A stretch of 37,933 nucleotides of DNA, from NCBI GenBank assembly GCA_003615045.1, contig ML014289.1:1-37933 (forward strand), read 5' to 3'. The DNA comes from Caulochytrium protostelioides. Taxonomy: Eukaryota; Chytridiomycota; Caulochytriomycetes; Caulochytriales; Caulochytriaceae. The position numbers and the translations under genes were made by a program. The notes beneath the pieces were generated by a model. The model was not told the DNA's origin. It made no database searches and saw only the letters and a program-made list of their open reading frames with translations. Shown here piece by piece: positions 10,753 through 20,021 of this stretch. Position 1 is the first letter of the stretch. Every line of letters starts with the position of its first letter.

Positions 10753-11793
10753 ATGACCGATTCACCTGTTGGCGTCGCGCAAAAGGCCGCCGCTGCGACC
10801 GCTCCCCCGTCAACGTCGTCAGCGACGTCGTCGGCAACGCTGAAAACGCCGCTGCACCTGAGTACGCGCGCGCAATGGCAGCGTCTGCTCGACCAGTATG
10901 ACACGTTCCTGTTCGACTGCGACGGCGTCATCTGGAGCGGGAGCGCGGTGATTCCGCAAGCCCGCGAGGCCATCGCCCTACTCAAGAAGGCTGGCAAGGA
11001 TGTCTGCTTTGTCACCAACAACTCGACCAGCAGCCGCACACAGTACCATGCCAAGTTCGCTCGCATGGGCTACACGCACGTGCAGCCCGAGGACATTTTT
11101 GGGTCGGCATTCTCGGCGGCTTACTACCTGCGTCACCACACGCCGCTCGCGACGTCGGGCCTCAAGGTCTATGTCGTCGGCTCGCAGGGCATTACGGACG
11201 AGCTCGATGCCGTCGGGCTGCCGTGGAAGGGCGCGGCCCGCGAACCCGCCATGAACGACGAGCCCGCGGGCATGGCCGACCTGAGCCAGATCGGCGACGA
11301 TCCCGAGATCGGCGCCGTGCTGATGGGCTTCGACCTGCACATCAACTATGTCAAGCTGGCCCGCGCATACACGTATCTCCGCACACGGCGCGAGGTCGCG
11401 TTCTATGCCACGAACACCGACCTCCAGTTTCCCGCCGCCAACCAGACGATGTACCCGGGCACGGGCGCGCTCATCTCGGTGCTGACGACGGCGCTCGACC
11501 GCGAGCCCGACGCCGTGCTCGGCAAGCCCTCGCCGCACATGCTGGACGTCATTCTGGAGAGCCGGCATCTCGACCCGAAGCGCACGCTGATGGTTGGCGA
11601 CCGCCTCGATACCGATATCGCGTTTGGCAAGCACGGCGGCCTCGGCACGCTGCTGGTCCTCTCGGGGGTCACCTCGCTCGACCTCGTCGACCAGGCCACG
11701 GGCGAGGCCCGCCCCGACTACATCGCGCCCTCGATCGGTCACCTAGTTGATGCGCTGGGTCAGCCCGAAGACTCATCTGCATCGGCCTCCTAA
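10753..11793 (+). CDS. PHO13: PHO13/PGP-type HAD phosphatase
   Basis: Cytosolic HAD-superfamily phosphatase of the p-nitrophenylphosphatase / phosphoglycolate phosphatase group, thought to clear toxic metabolic side products such as 2-phosphoglycolate and related phosphoesters. The 346-residue protein shows all the HAD motifs. The nucleophile motif is DCDGVIW, with Asp55 and Asp57. Motif II is VTNNSTSSR. Motif III is Lys258 in GKPSPHM. Motif IV is GDRLDTD, with Asp283. The long segment between motifs II and III is the C2-type cap of this subfamily. The first true ATG is at 10753 (G at -3). The frame continues upstream without an ATG, so I use this start. The stop lies only 83 bp from the end of the convergent cornichon gene. 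The substrate cannot be read from the sequence. Confidence 0.93.
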   Translation: MTDSPVGVAQKAAAATAPPSTSSATSSATLKTPLHLSTRAQWQRLLDQYDTFLFDCDGVIWSGSAVIPQAREAIALLKKAGKDVCFVTNNSTSSRTQYHAKFARMGYTHVQPEDIFGSAFSAAYYLRHHTPLATSGLKVYVVGSQGITDELDAVGLPWKGAAREPAMNDEPAGMADLSQIGDDPEIGAVLMGFDLHINYVKLARAYTYLRTRREVAFYATNTDLQFPAANQTMYPGTGALISVLTTALDREPDAVLGKPSPHMLDVILESRHLDPKRTLMVGDRLDTDIAFGKHGGLGTLLVLSGVTSLDLVDQATGEARPDYIAPSIGHLVDALGQPEDSSASAS

Positions 11794-11876
11794 ACAGATC
11801 ATTCGACAAGAAAAAAAAAAGATATCATATTGTTGATCAACGGTGCCCGTGAAAGGAGGGAGAACGATCGACAGCA

Positions 11877-12441
11877 TTAGTCGTCGGCCAACAAGGCGAC
11901 GATCATCCGATACAGATCTGGAGAACGGGTGAAACGTGGCGAACGGCAGAACCAATTCATCGCATACCAAAACAAGAGGTCGATGTGGGGTGAGTCTCTC
12001 CCTGTGGATGCATGCAAAGCGGTCGAGGGAACATTGAAAAGATGGGCAGCATGCAAAAACATGACCACGAGACGTACAGTAAAAAAAGGAGAGCAGGTAG
12101 AAGGCCAACTTCATAAAGCACTCGCGCTTGTTTTCAGGGGCGGTGCGGAAGATCTCGGTGGCATCATACATGTGGCGCTGCTTGGCCACCTTCTGGATGT
12201 GGTACGCGAGCAGCGGTGCATTGAGCAGGAACGCCCACCAGCTCCCGTTGAGCAGCAGCAGCAGCGTCAGGAACGCGTGGCCCGCCATTTCGGGGAACAC
12301 GAACTGGTTCAGCTTGTTGCACAAATCGATCGGGTTGATATAGTCACACTCCAAGTCCGAGAACATGATGATGAAGAACACCATCGCGAAGAGGAGGACC
12401 GCCGAGGCGACCACCCCAAAGAGGAACAGCAGCTGCAGCAT
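11877..12441 (-). CDS. ERV14: Cornichon/ERV14 ER cargo receptor (two exons)
   Basis: Small membrane protein of COPII vesicles that recruits transmembrane cargo for export from the ER. Exon 1 is 12441-12078 and exon 2 is 11917-11877. The 160-nt intron (12077-11918) begins GTACGT and ends CCAG. Splicing gives 134 residues, close to the usual 138. The cornichon signature DLECDYINPIDLCNKLN is at 29-45, followed by a hydrophobic segment with LNGSWWAFLLNAPLLAY, the DATEIFR motif at 93-99 and a last membrane helix that the intron interrupts. Exon 2 supplies LYRMIVALLADD, matching the conserved family C terminus, which confirms the splice. Unspliced, the frame runs into an unrelated tail. The start is the ATG at 12441; an in-frame TTG nine bases upstream is not needed. 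Four tandem TGACG units lie about 100 bp upstream. Confidence 0.95.
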
Positions 12442-12541
12442 GATTTTCAATCGGAATCAAAACATGGGCCGATGGTGAGTCAGCGGGGGTCTCGCCGGTC
12501 CTTTTGGAAGACGTCCTCCCGTGCAGACGTCCGAGGTCGCG

Positions 12542-12561
12542 TGACGTGACGTGACGTGACG
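12542..12561. promoter_or_regulatory. Tandem TGACG(TG) sites upstream of ERV14
   Basis: Four TGACG units at a 5-bp period create three overlapping TGACGTGA sites, 101-120 bp upstream of the ERV14 start codon. TGACG is the bZIP (ATF/CREB) half site, and TGACGTG is the core of the unfolded-protein-response element bound by Hac1/XBP1 factors. Location and sequence suggest a regulatory site, but a simple pentamer microsatellite, as elsewhere in this window, is an equally good explanation. Confidence 0.35.
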
Positions 12562-12687
12562 CCACGGCACGGCACGGCCCGGTCCGCCGACCGCTAAGGC
12601 CACCCCTGATGGTCCCTGAAGGAATCGAAGGGACCGAAGGGCTCCGATCCCTGAGTGGCCCTGGAGGGGTCCCTGAACCTTGGCCAC

Positions 12688-12775
12688 GGGACGGCTCGGG
12701 GACGGCTCAGGGACGGCTCAGGGACGGCTCAGGGACCGTTCAGGGACCGTTCAGGGACTGTTCAGGGACTGTTCA
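12688..12775. repeat. 11-bp minisatellite, eight copies
   Basis: Eight head-to-tail copies of an 11-bp unit. The copies drift in order from gggacggctcg through gggacggctca (x3) and gggaccgttca (x2) to gggactgttca (x2), then a partial copy. The stepwise change of adjacent copies indicates growth by local duplication. Several inverted, scattered tccctga words lie just upstream (12609-12680), as if the array once extended there in the other orientation. Confidence 0.95.
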
Positions 12776-14071
12776 GGGATCAAGCTCGATGGATCGGGTC
12801 ACGTCCCCAGACCGGCGAACTGAACGTCACTCCCCCATCGTCGAGAGGTCGGTTCTCGTGGGTCGGCTCGAGCAGACTCTCGTGGATTCCGGGCGGACTC
12901 TCGTGGATTCCGGCCGGAACCGGCCCATGGGAGGCCTGTCGCGCGGCCGGCACCTGTCCCGACGCGTGGGCCTGTCACGCACGGTCCGGTCGCAAAAAGC
13001 AAGACATATGGCCGTGGCGGCGGGCAGCTCTGAGGATGGGTCCACTTACCCCTTCGCCGTTCATGGTGACGGCTGCAGGATGCGGATGCGGGATGCGGGA
13101 GGATGGCAAAGGCAGCGAGCCTCAGGACACACCCAGAAACTAGCGAGCGGCGCTGGCGCGACCTTCGTCGACGCGGACGTTGCGGGAATGGCTGAAGTTG
13201 CCGGAGCCGTCAGAGTCGCGAGAGCGGGCAGCAGGCGTCGAGTCGTGGTGGTGGCACGAGCGAAGGTCGCCGGAGACGTATCAGCAGACGGCACGCGAGA
13301 ACAAGGGGATCGTCGTGATCCGAGCTCGTCTGGAAGTGTCGGCGTTGGCAAGGCGGTCGATGTCGCGCGTGGACGAGGTGCGGCCGTTGCCTCTCCGATG
13401 CGATGGCGGATGGTCCTCCGACGAACGGGCCGAGCCGTTGAAAGCGGCCGAGTCCCTGTCGGCCGGCAGGGTCTGCCGCTCGGGCCCAGGGAACGGCGCC
13501 ACGCGTCGTTGCCCGCGTCTCATACTCTGGAGCGACGCGACGCCCGTGATACGGACGCTGTGGGATCGTGGCGCACGCCGGCACGCCGTCGGCCAAGCGC
13601 GGCCTCGAGCCCGGCGACCCCCTCTTTCCCCGGCTGTCGACTGCGGCACCGTCGGCCGTCGGCGCCCGAGCGCCGGAATGGCGTCAGCGGCGCGGCGCGC
13701 CGCCGGCACCCGAGTCGTCGTCGTCGCCGCCGCCGCCCGGCATCGCGTCCAGCGACGGCCAAGCCATCGTCGGCATGCGGCAGAGCGCACGTGCACGAGC
13801 CAGCGAGCGAGCGAGCGAGCGAGCGGCGGACTCGGAAGGGCACTGCACCACTCCGGTCGGTCGGTCGGTCTTAGGTCGCCCCCGGCTCGGCGCATGCGGA
13901 TCCCTGCATCCACCGTCGACGCGCTCCGCGGCCGCGACGGCGCCCCCGATAAGCACGTGGCGGCACCGCCATCGACGGCGGTGATCACGGCGGTGATGAC
14001 GGCGGCTGCTCTCGAGATCGAGAGCTTCCAGGGCCGCCCGGGCCTGTGCTCCGTGACGCGTCCCACTCGAC

Positions 14072-15373
14072 ATGGCGCACCCCTCTCGACGAAACCGGCA
14101 TGCCGCTGCCGCTGCCATCGACTTATCCAAGAGCGCGATGCCGCGGGATCTTCGCAGCGGTCCTGCCGCGCGTCGCGGCAAATCCGCTCAGGTCGCGGAC
14201 GTGCCGCCCGCCGGCTGGCCTCCTCATCTGCAACCGCGCGGGATGCGCCGGCGTCCGAGCGCCCCCGGCCTCTGCAGGGCACTCGTGATGCTGATCGTGA
14301 TGGGCTTGACGCTCCTGATGATGCCTGGAGCTCGCGCTGACGAGGCCGACGTCGTCGTTGGGGACGCCCCCTCCAAAGCGCCACCATCCCGGTCCGCCGT
14401 GGCCCCGGCAGCCCCCTCGAAGGCCGCGCTCACGTCGCCGTCGCCGTCGCCACCGCCACCGCCCACCATGTTCCACGTCGACGCCGCTGACCGCGAGCCG
14501 GTCGCCATCACCGAAGCCAATGTCGCCCTGTTTCGTGAAGGCGCGTGGCTCGTGGTCTTTGCCGCGCCCAGCTGGAGTCTGCCCTGCCGGCTCTTCCTTG
14601 ACCAGGTCTGGCCCGATGTCGTCGCACATCTGACGGCCGCCCCGCGGCGCGACGACGGCGTCGCGATCGACCGGAATCCATTGGCGTCGTCGTCGCCCGA
14701 GCCGACGGATGAGGCGAACCACCCGCCGCCAACGCGGCCGCTGCGGTTTGCGACCGTGATCGCCGACGCGCACCCAGGCATCAGCGCGCTCTTTGAAATC
14801 AACAGCTTGCCGATGGTGCTGTTGCTGCAGAACACCAGCTTCTGGACGTATGTGGGCGACCTGACGCGGCCGGCAACCGTTGCGGCATGGACGCAGAGCG
14901 GCTGGCAGCGGCAGCGTTGGTTCGCCAAGCTGGCGCGCCACACGGCGCGCACCGAGCGCCTCGAAATGCAGCTCTTTTTCGCGATCGCCCGCTGGGAGGC
15001 CCGCATCAAGCAGGCCCTGCTCCAACGCTGGGCGCAGTGGCCCGTCTTCCGCCGCATCCGCGAGCGGCTGCTCAGCGCGGCCCATGCCCGACGCGAGGCC
15101 GCCACGGCGCGTCCTGCTCCCAGTGCCGCCGACGGCGCCGCTGCTGATGGCGGCACCGCGGCGCCGCCCCCGTCGCCGCCGCCGAAGCAGGATCCGCCGG
15201 AGGGAACGCCGTGGATTGTGATCGTGGATACCTTGCTCATGGCCCTACCTGTGATCTTGGTGTACCAGGTCGTCTGGGGTCGGTCAGGCACGGGCGGCGC
15301 GGGCAGCCCTGGCGGCGGCCACGGCGCGCCGGCCGCCGTGCGTCTGGGTCCACACGGCCGCGAGCCCCAGTGA
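14072..15373 (+). CDS. TMX-like ER membrane protein with a thioredoxin fold, first active-site Cys missing
   Basis: Probable ER membrane protein of the TMX/PDI type. The 433-residue frame has a hydrophobic stretch at about 69-84 ending ARA-DE, which reads as a signal peptide with its cleavage site. A Pro/Ser-rich spacer follows, then a thioredoxin-like domain from about 150 to 275, a basic helical region, and a C-terminal membrane helix at 381-402 with a short Gly-rich cytosolic tail. In the active-site position (preceded by VVFAAPS) it has W168-S169-L170-P171-C172 instead of WCxxC, so only the second cysteine remains. The cis-proline is present (Pro247 in NSLPMV). Such a site cannot form the usual disulfide, so a chaperone-like, structural or monothiol role is more likely than an oxidase. 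Met58 (14243) is an alternative start that puts the signal peptide at the N terminus, giving 376 residues. Orthology to a particular TMX is not certain. Confidence 0.65.
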   Translation: MAHPSRRNRHAAAAAIDLSKSAMPRDLRSGPAARRGKSAQVADVPPAGWPPHLQPRGMRRRPSAPGLCRALVMLIVMGLTLLMMPGARADEADVVVGDAPSKAPPSRSAVAPAAPSKAALTSPSPSPPPPPTMFHVDAADREPVAITEANVALFREGAWLVVFAAPSWSLPCRLFLDQVWPDVVAHLTAAPRRDDGVAIDRNPLASSSPEPTDEANHPPPTRPLRFATVIADAHPGISALFEINSLPMVLLLQNTSFWTYVGDLTRPATVAAWTQSGWQRQRWFAKLARHTARTERLEMQLFFAIARWEARIKQALLQRWAQWPVFRRIRERLLSAAHARREAATARPAPSAADGAAADGGTAAPPPSPPPKQDPPEGTPWIVIVDTLLMALPVILVYQVVWGRSGTGGAGSPGGGHGAPAAVRLGPHGREPQ

Positions 15374-15415
15374 TGGACGCAGCCGAGAGATGCTAAGCGG
15401 ACATGGCGACCTATT

Positions 15416-15421
15416 AATAAA
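15416..15421 (+). terminator. Polyadenylation signal AATAAA
   Basis: A canonical AATAAA lies 43 bp after the stop codon of the TMX-like gene, inside an A/T-rich patch of the 136-bp convergent spacer. It is in the right orientation and distance to serve that gene. It is the only perfect AATAAA I saw in a 3' spacer of this window. Confidence 0.6.
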
Positions 15422-15509
15422 AGAAAGAAAAGAAGTGATGGGGTTGATCGGCAAGAATGGTGCCGTTGTAGATGACGTCCTGGCTTCGATAGCGCCCTCC
15501 AATGCAAGC

Positions 15510-18500
15510 TTAGGCGGCGGAGCTCCCCAAAGGCCGACGCACGGGCTGGGCTGCAGGCCCGACAGCGAGGGTCAGACTAAGCAGGCGGCTCCAGATGTCG
15601 CGGCTGGGGAGCGTCGCAGTATCAAGCGTATCAAGCAGGTCGAGCAAGCGCTGCAGCTGGGCACGCGTCACGGCCGCCGCGTCGGCGTCCGCCCACGCCG
15701 TATACCCGATCATCGAGCCGTACCAGTTGTTAAAGAGCTTGCGGGTCACCGGTGGCAGCTGGTCACGGACCCCGGAAAGGGGCGCCGTCGGATCGGACGC
15801 CCCAGTGGTGGTCGCGGGCGCCATGGCGGCCTTCAGCAGGGTGACCAGCAGGTCAGTCGCCATGACAGGGTTCTGGAGGTGGCAGTGGGCCTCGATGCGA
15901 CTGGTCCATGCGTTTGAGACAGGCGCCGTGAGCCCCGTGCGCTCGCGGGTGATCCAGCGGACGCGCTCGAAAGCCTGCTCGACATCGGTCGTGGTCGCGC
16001 CTGGCCGATGGGCCGAGTTGTCGATGTACATCGTCTGGGTCGACTCGTGGACCAGCGACGGCGTGCACGGCTGCTGCGTGAGCCAGGCAAGGATGCGCGG
16101 CAGCGGCACGGCAGGCGTCGGCGCCGGCGAGACCGGCAGGTCCGGGCACGCGGCAAACATCCACGCATCCATGACGCTGACGAGCGGCTCTACACAGCGA
16201 TGCGACAACAGCCGGTACAGAATGGACACCGTGTACGCATTCGGGGAGCAGGTCCACGGGTGTTGCATCACGCGGGCCAGGTGGGCCTCCACCTCGGCCG
16301 TCGTCATGGGCACTGCCGCGGAGCGCGGCATGGCCGCAGGTGCTTCCACTCCGGTTTCCTCCGCTGCATTAGTGCCCCTCTCGACCACGGTGGCACAGCG
16401 AGCCAGCTGGTTCAGTTCAGCCAACGTGTCCGGCTGGGCCGGCGACGCTGCGTCCGAGACAGGGGTCTCGCTGGGCTCGAAGGTGAGGTACGTGGCATTG
16501 GAATCGTCGCGGACGTTTGGGAACAGCGCGAGCAGGTAGTAGTTGAGCCAGTAGACATCGCCAAGACAGGATTTGGCGTGCTGGCTCAAGATCTCGTCGA
16601 CGCCGTCAAAGTCGCAAGCGGCCATCTTACACTGCAGCTGGATGCTAGCAGAGAACAGGGTGGCATCGGCGTCGGCAGACGACATTTGCTGCTTCACGGC
16701 CGGTAAATAGGCGTTCAGTGCGTCGACGCCGCCGAATCGCGCGATCATGAGCGCGGCGGACTGGACGAGTTCGTGGTTGATCGCGCCATCGGGCCGGGTC
16801 ATATGTGCAAGAACATAGTCGGTGATCTGCTGCGCGGACGTCGGCTGCCAGGCCTCGCGGTGCATGGCGAGGTAGGCGAGATGCATGCCGTTCGTGTCGC
16901 TGGCCTCGGAGGGGACAGCCGCCATCTGGCGGCGAACATCGGCGGCCGCCGCGTGGCCATGCACGTAGCAGACCGCTTGGTAGTAGGCCGCCCATAGGCG
17001 GGGGTCGCGTTTGACGCCGAACGCGGCACGGGCCGCCTCAATCTTTTCCAGAATGACAGCGCGCTGGTCGACACCGACGCCATGGTGCGACTCGGCGGGC
17101 ATTGTGATGAGCATATTGAAAAGCTGCGCGAACGTCTTGCTGTCGGGGCAGAGGGTCGCGGCGGTAGTGGTCGTGGTGGCGGGGGAGGTCGTGGTGAAAT
17201 GGTCGCTGGTGGTAGCGGCGGACGGCGAGGCCGCGGGAACCTCGCCAAACGACCGGACAAAGAGCGCCCACGCGGCATCAAAGCGGTCGGTCAATTTGAC
17301 GAGCAGCATCAGTTCCGAGTTGATGTTGTGGACGGTCGGGGTCAGCCCGAAGCGGCGCAGATCGTCGCGGGCCTGCTCGAGCGAGGCGTAGTGCGGCTCG
17401 GTGGTGGCCACCTGGTTGAGCAGGTAACTCAGTAGAACGGTGTCGACGGGCGGCATGGGATCCACGAGCACCGGTGGTGGTGCGGTAGCAGAAGCGTGGC
17501 TTCGGTCGTCGCGCTGGCGCACATGCTCGGTGATCCAAGCGGTATACGGCCCACACTGGCCGAGGGCGTCAGGGGTGGGCGCGAGCTGCCCGCAAAGGAT
17601 GGATTGGGCGTAGATCAGCGATCGCAACTGGCGCACCGAGGCGGCCGGCATCGTGCTCTGCGAGAGCATTTGGGTCATCTTCTTCACGGGCAGCATCAAC
17701 CGCAGGGCGGGAAGCGCCGTCAGCAGCGCGGGCGTCATGGGGTCCGATCCGGGCCACGCGATCGGCTGGTACGGCAGCTGCGCGACTGCCGCGGACGGCG
17801 CCTGGGGCGTCTTGAGCGACGCAACCCAGCTCAGGTCGCCACCACCGTGCGTCATCGAGTGACGGAGGAACGACGTCATGAATGAACCGTAGACGTTCTT
17901 CCAGACGGCCATGCCTGCCGGCACCTCGTCAGGTGTCAGCGATGCCAGCGGGGGTCGCGTGCGGTGGAGCATAGCATCGACAGCGAGGATGACGAAGCGG
18001 AGGTGGTCGCGGGCGTCCGGCGACTGTTGCGTCACGGCGTCCGCGGCCAGCAGACTCGCGCACGCTTTCTGCAACGTCGCGAGGAACAGCGCCGCGATGC
18101 TGGGGTCGTAGTCATAGCGCTGGAAGGCCACGAGCGTCGCCTCGGCAACGCGGAGAAGCGACTTCCATTGCTTCATGGTGGCGCCAGCCGTGACGTCGGC
18201 GACCTCGAGCGCGGCTGACATTCGGAAGGACAGTTTCTTTGTCAGATGAGTGAGCACGGCCGGCACCCACGGCTGGTGCGGGTGGTAGGGCAGACGCTCG
18301 ATCGCGGCGACGAGGGCGCGGGCATGGCTGTCGTGGCAGAGGTAGCCGGCCTGTGTATACAACGCGAGCGCATTCGACCCGCCGGCCTGTGTCACATAGA
18401 GGAGTCGCACGATCAAGGCGTTGAGGACGTCGTGGGAGACGAACCACGTGCCCCGCAAGTTCTGAAAGAGCGACAGCACGTGCTCGGCCAGGGCCATATC

Positions 18501-20021
18501 AATCCGCTGGATATCCGGCATCAACTCCGACCCAAGCGTGTTAGGAACGGTGGCGACGCGGGTCTTGTCCACCGCGCTGGCAGCACTGGCGGCGCTGGCG
18601 GCCGTCGCCGGGAAGTTCTTCTGGAAGAGCGGCACGATGTCGATCTCAACTGGCGCGCAGACGCAGAGCACCTGGACAAAGGTCCGCCACTCGTCGGACG
18701 CCTTCACGGCGCGCATCGCGAGCAGATCCAGCCAGCTGGCATACGCCGTCAGCGGGTATGGCGATGGCGACATCGGTTCCACGGGGAAAAGCTGTTTCGC
18801 GGTGTAGACCGACAGCGGCGCGTCGGACGCCAGCAACGTCGTGACCAGGTGAACCGCAACGGCATGGGCCACCGGCATGGCGGTCAGCATGGCACGAAGG
18901 CGCGCCTCCGATTCCGGCACTGTACTCGTCGGAATGGCGGCCTTCCTAAACTGCTGGCGCAGGGCTGCGAGCGCTTTCACCAGCTCACCACTCTCGCCGT
19001 TGCGGCTAGGCTTGTCGCTGCTGCCACGAGCGGGACCGAACGACGCGAGCACCGAGGCGGCCTTCTGCACGACGGGCGCATCAAACATCACGTGTTGAAC
19101 AAACGCCTGTGCGAACGCCACGATATGCTGCGAGCGCAGCTCGGGACAGCCCGGCACGAGTAGACGTCGTGACGCGCTGCGTTCGTGCTCGGCAGCGCTG
19201 TCGTCCAGCGCATCCCACGAGGCGGAGGTCGCCTCGTCCCAAAGGGTAAAGACGGTGGACGTGGTCGAGACGCTGTGGTGACGCGGTGCGAGCGCGAGGA
19301 GGTGCGCGCGGGTGGTCAGCGACGGCAGCGCCGCGGCATGAGCTGCGAACGCGGCCCGGAGTAGCCGGTCGTTGCCGCGGTGGGCCCTCAGCACGTAGGC
19401 CAGGAAGCCGGACCACAGCAGCGCAAAGGCGCCGGGCTGCTCGGCCACGAAGTCAGTGATGCGCAGGTGGCGCAGCCACGCGAGGGCGGACTCCGGATGG
19501 TCATGAGCGAGCGCCGTCTCGAGCACCGCGCGGGCCGCGCCTGCCGGATCGGCGGTGGCTTCGACGAGCGCCGCGGCATTTTCGATGAATGTCGCCGGTA
19601 GCGTGTCCGCCACATAGGCTGTCGTCAGCCAGGCCGGCCATGCGGTGGCCGGCATGGCGTACGGGTACACGGGAAGCGGGGCCGTGGTCCCGGCCTTCGT
19701 TTTGCTTTTGGTTTTGGGCGGCAATTTGGATGTGGCCGCGGTCGCGCCGCGGGTCGAGGGTGCCCGACGCGACGACGACGATGCCGACGATGCCGACGAC
19801 GCCTGTGGCGGTGGCGGATCCGAGGTGCCGCGAGCAGGCGCGGTGGCGGCGGCGACGGCGGCGGCATGGGCGACAGGGAGGGCGGCGAAGCCGCGCGTCA
19901 GAGCGCTGGCCGGTGCGGCTATCGTGAAGGACGGCAGGGCCACGGGGTGCATCCATCGCGGCCGCGGTGGTGCTGCGGCGCTGAGCACGAGCCGCCGCAG
20001 ATGGCGCATCATGACGCGCAT
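15510..20021 (-). CDS. Large putative mitochondrial PPR-like helical-repeat protein
   Basis: A single 1503-residue frame with the amino-acid balance of a real protein. It begins with a matrix-targeting-like N terminus (MRVMMRHLRRLVLSAAAPP and onward, Arg/Ala/Ser rich, no acids). A Ser/Ala/Lys-rich linker follows, then more than 1300 residues that look all-helical. Several segments resemble degenerate 35-residue pentatricopeptide repeats, for example around 900-935 (HNINSELMLLVKLTDRFDAA), where paired helices are followed by a proline-bearing turn, and around 1345-1385. Proteins of this kind usually bind organellar RNA and act in stability, processing or translation of mitochondrial transcripts. 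I cannot name an ortholog. ARM/HEAT or TPR-like helical repeats are possible alternatives. The length, the absence of introns and the convergent position 136 bp from the TMX-like gene are clear. Confidence 0.55.
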   Translation of the reverse strand: MRVMMRHLRRLVLSAAAPPRPRWMHPVALPSFTIAAPASALTRGFAALPVAHAAAVAAATAPARGTSDPPPPQASSASSASSSSRRAPSTRGATAATSKLPPKTKSKTKAGTTAPLPVYPYAMPATAWPAWLTTAYVADTLPATFIENAAALVEATADPAGAARAVLETALAHDHPESALAWLRHLRITDFVAEQPGAFALLWSGFLAYVLRAHRGNDRLLRAAFAAHAAALPSLTTRAHLLALAPRHHSVSTTSTVFTLWDEATSASWDALDDSAAEHERSASRRLLVPGCPELRSQHIVAFAQAFVQHVMFDAPVVQKAASVLASFGPARGSSDKPSRNGESGELVKALAALRQQFRKAAIPTSTVPESEARLRAMLTAMPVAHAVAVHLVTTLLASDAPLSVYTAKQLFPVEPMSPSPYPLTAYASWLDLLAMRAVKASDEWRTFVQVLCVCAPVEIDIVPLFQKNFPATAASAASAASAVDKTRVATVPNTLGSELMPDIQRIDMALAEHVLSLFQNLRGTWFVSHDVLNALIVRLLYVTQAGGSNALALYTQAGYLCHDSHARALVAAIERLPYHPHQPWVPAVLTHLTKKLSFRMSAALEVADVTAGATMKQWKSLLRVAEATLVAFQRYDYDPSIAALFLATLQKACASLLAADAVTQQSPDARDHLRFVILAVDAMLHRTRPPLASLTPDEVPAGMAVWKNVYGSFMTSFLRHSMTHGGGDLSWVASLKTPQAPSAAVAQLPYQPIAWPGSDPMTPALLTALPALRLMLPVKKMTQMLSQSTMPAASVRQLRSLIYAQSILCGQLAPTPDALGQCGPYTAWITEHVRQRDDRSHASATAPPPVLVDPMPPVDTVLLSYLLNQVATTEPHYASLEQARDDLRRFGLTPTVHNINSELMLLVKLTDRFDAAWALFVRSFGEVPAASPSAATTSDHFTTTSPATTTTTAATLCPDSKTFAQLFNMLITMPAESHHGVGVDQRAVILEKIEAARAAFGVKRDPRLWAAYYQAVCYVHGHAAAADVRRQMAAVPSEASDTNGMHLAYLAMHREAWQPTSAQQITDYVLAHMTRPDGAINHELVQSAALMIARFGGVDALNAYLPAVKQQMSSADADATLFSASIQLQCKMAACDFDGVDEILSQHAKSCLGDVYWLNYYLLALFPNVRDDSNATYLTFEPSETPVSDAASPAQPDTLAELNQLARCATVVERGTNAAEETGVEAPAAMPRSAAVPMTTAEVEAHLARVMQHPWTCSPNAYTVSILYRLLSHRCVEPLVSVMDAWMFAACPDLPVSPAPTPAVPLPRILAWLTQQPCTPSLVHESTQTMYIDNSAHRPGATTTDVEQAFERVRWITRERTGLTAPVSNAWTSRIEAHCHLQNPVMATDLLVTLLKAAMAPATTTGASDPTAPLSGVRDQLPPVTRKLFNNWYGSMIGYTAWADADAAAVTRAQLQRLLDLLDTLDTATLPSRDIWSRLLSLTLAVGPAAQPVRRPLGSSAA

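Larger units (their letters stand above)
12442..14071. other. Divergent intergenic region, ERV14 / TMX-like
   Basis: This 1.6-kb spacer lies between divergent starts. It contains tandem TGACG units (12542-12561), an eight-copy 11-bp minisatellite (12688-12775), a doubled 20-bp segment near 12873-12915, and short GCGA and GGTC tetramer runs near 13800 and 13855. Open frames of up to 421 codons exist on the plus strand, but their Arg/Ser/Gly-rich translations show no domain, and overlapping frames on both strands are equally long. I see no gene here. Confidence 0.55.

Noticed and set aside
12688-12775. CRISPR-like array
   Set aside because: Units are contiguous 11-mers without spacers in a eukaryotic spacer region. 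It is a minisatellite.
12609-13874. 421-codon open frame on the plus strand
   Set aside because: It runs through the 11-bp minisatellite, has no recognisable domain, and is matched by equally long frames on the other strand.
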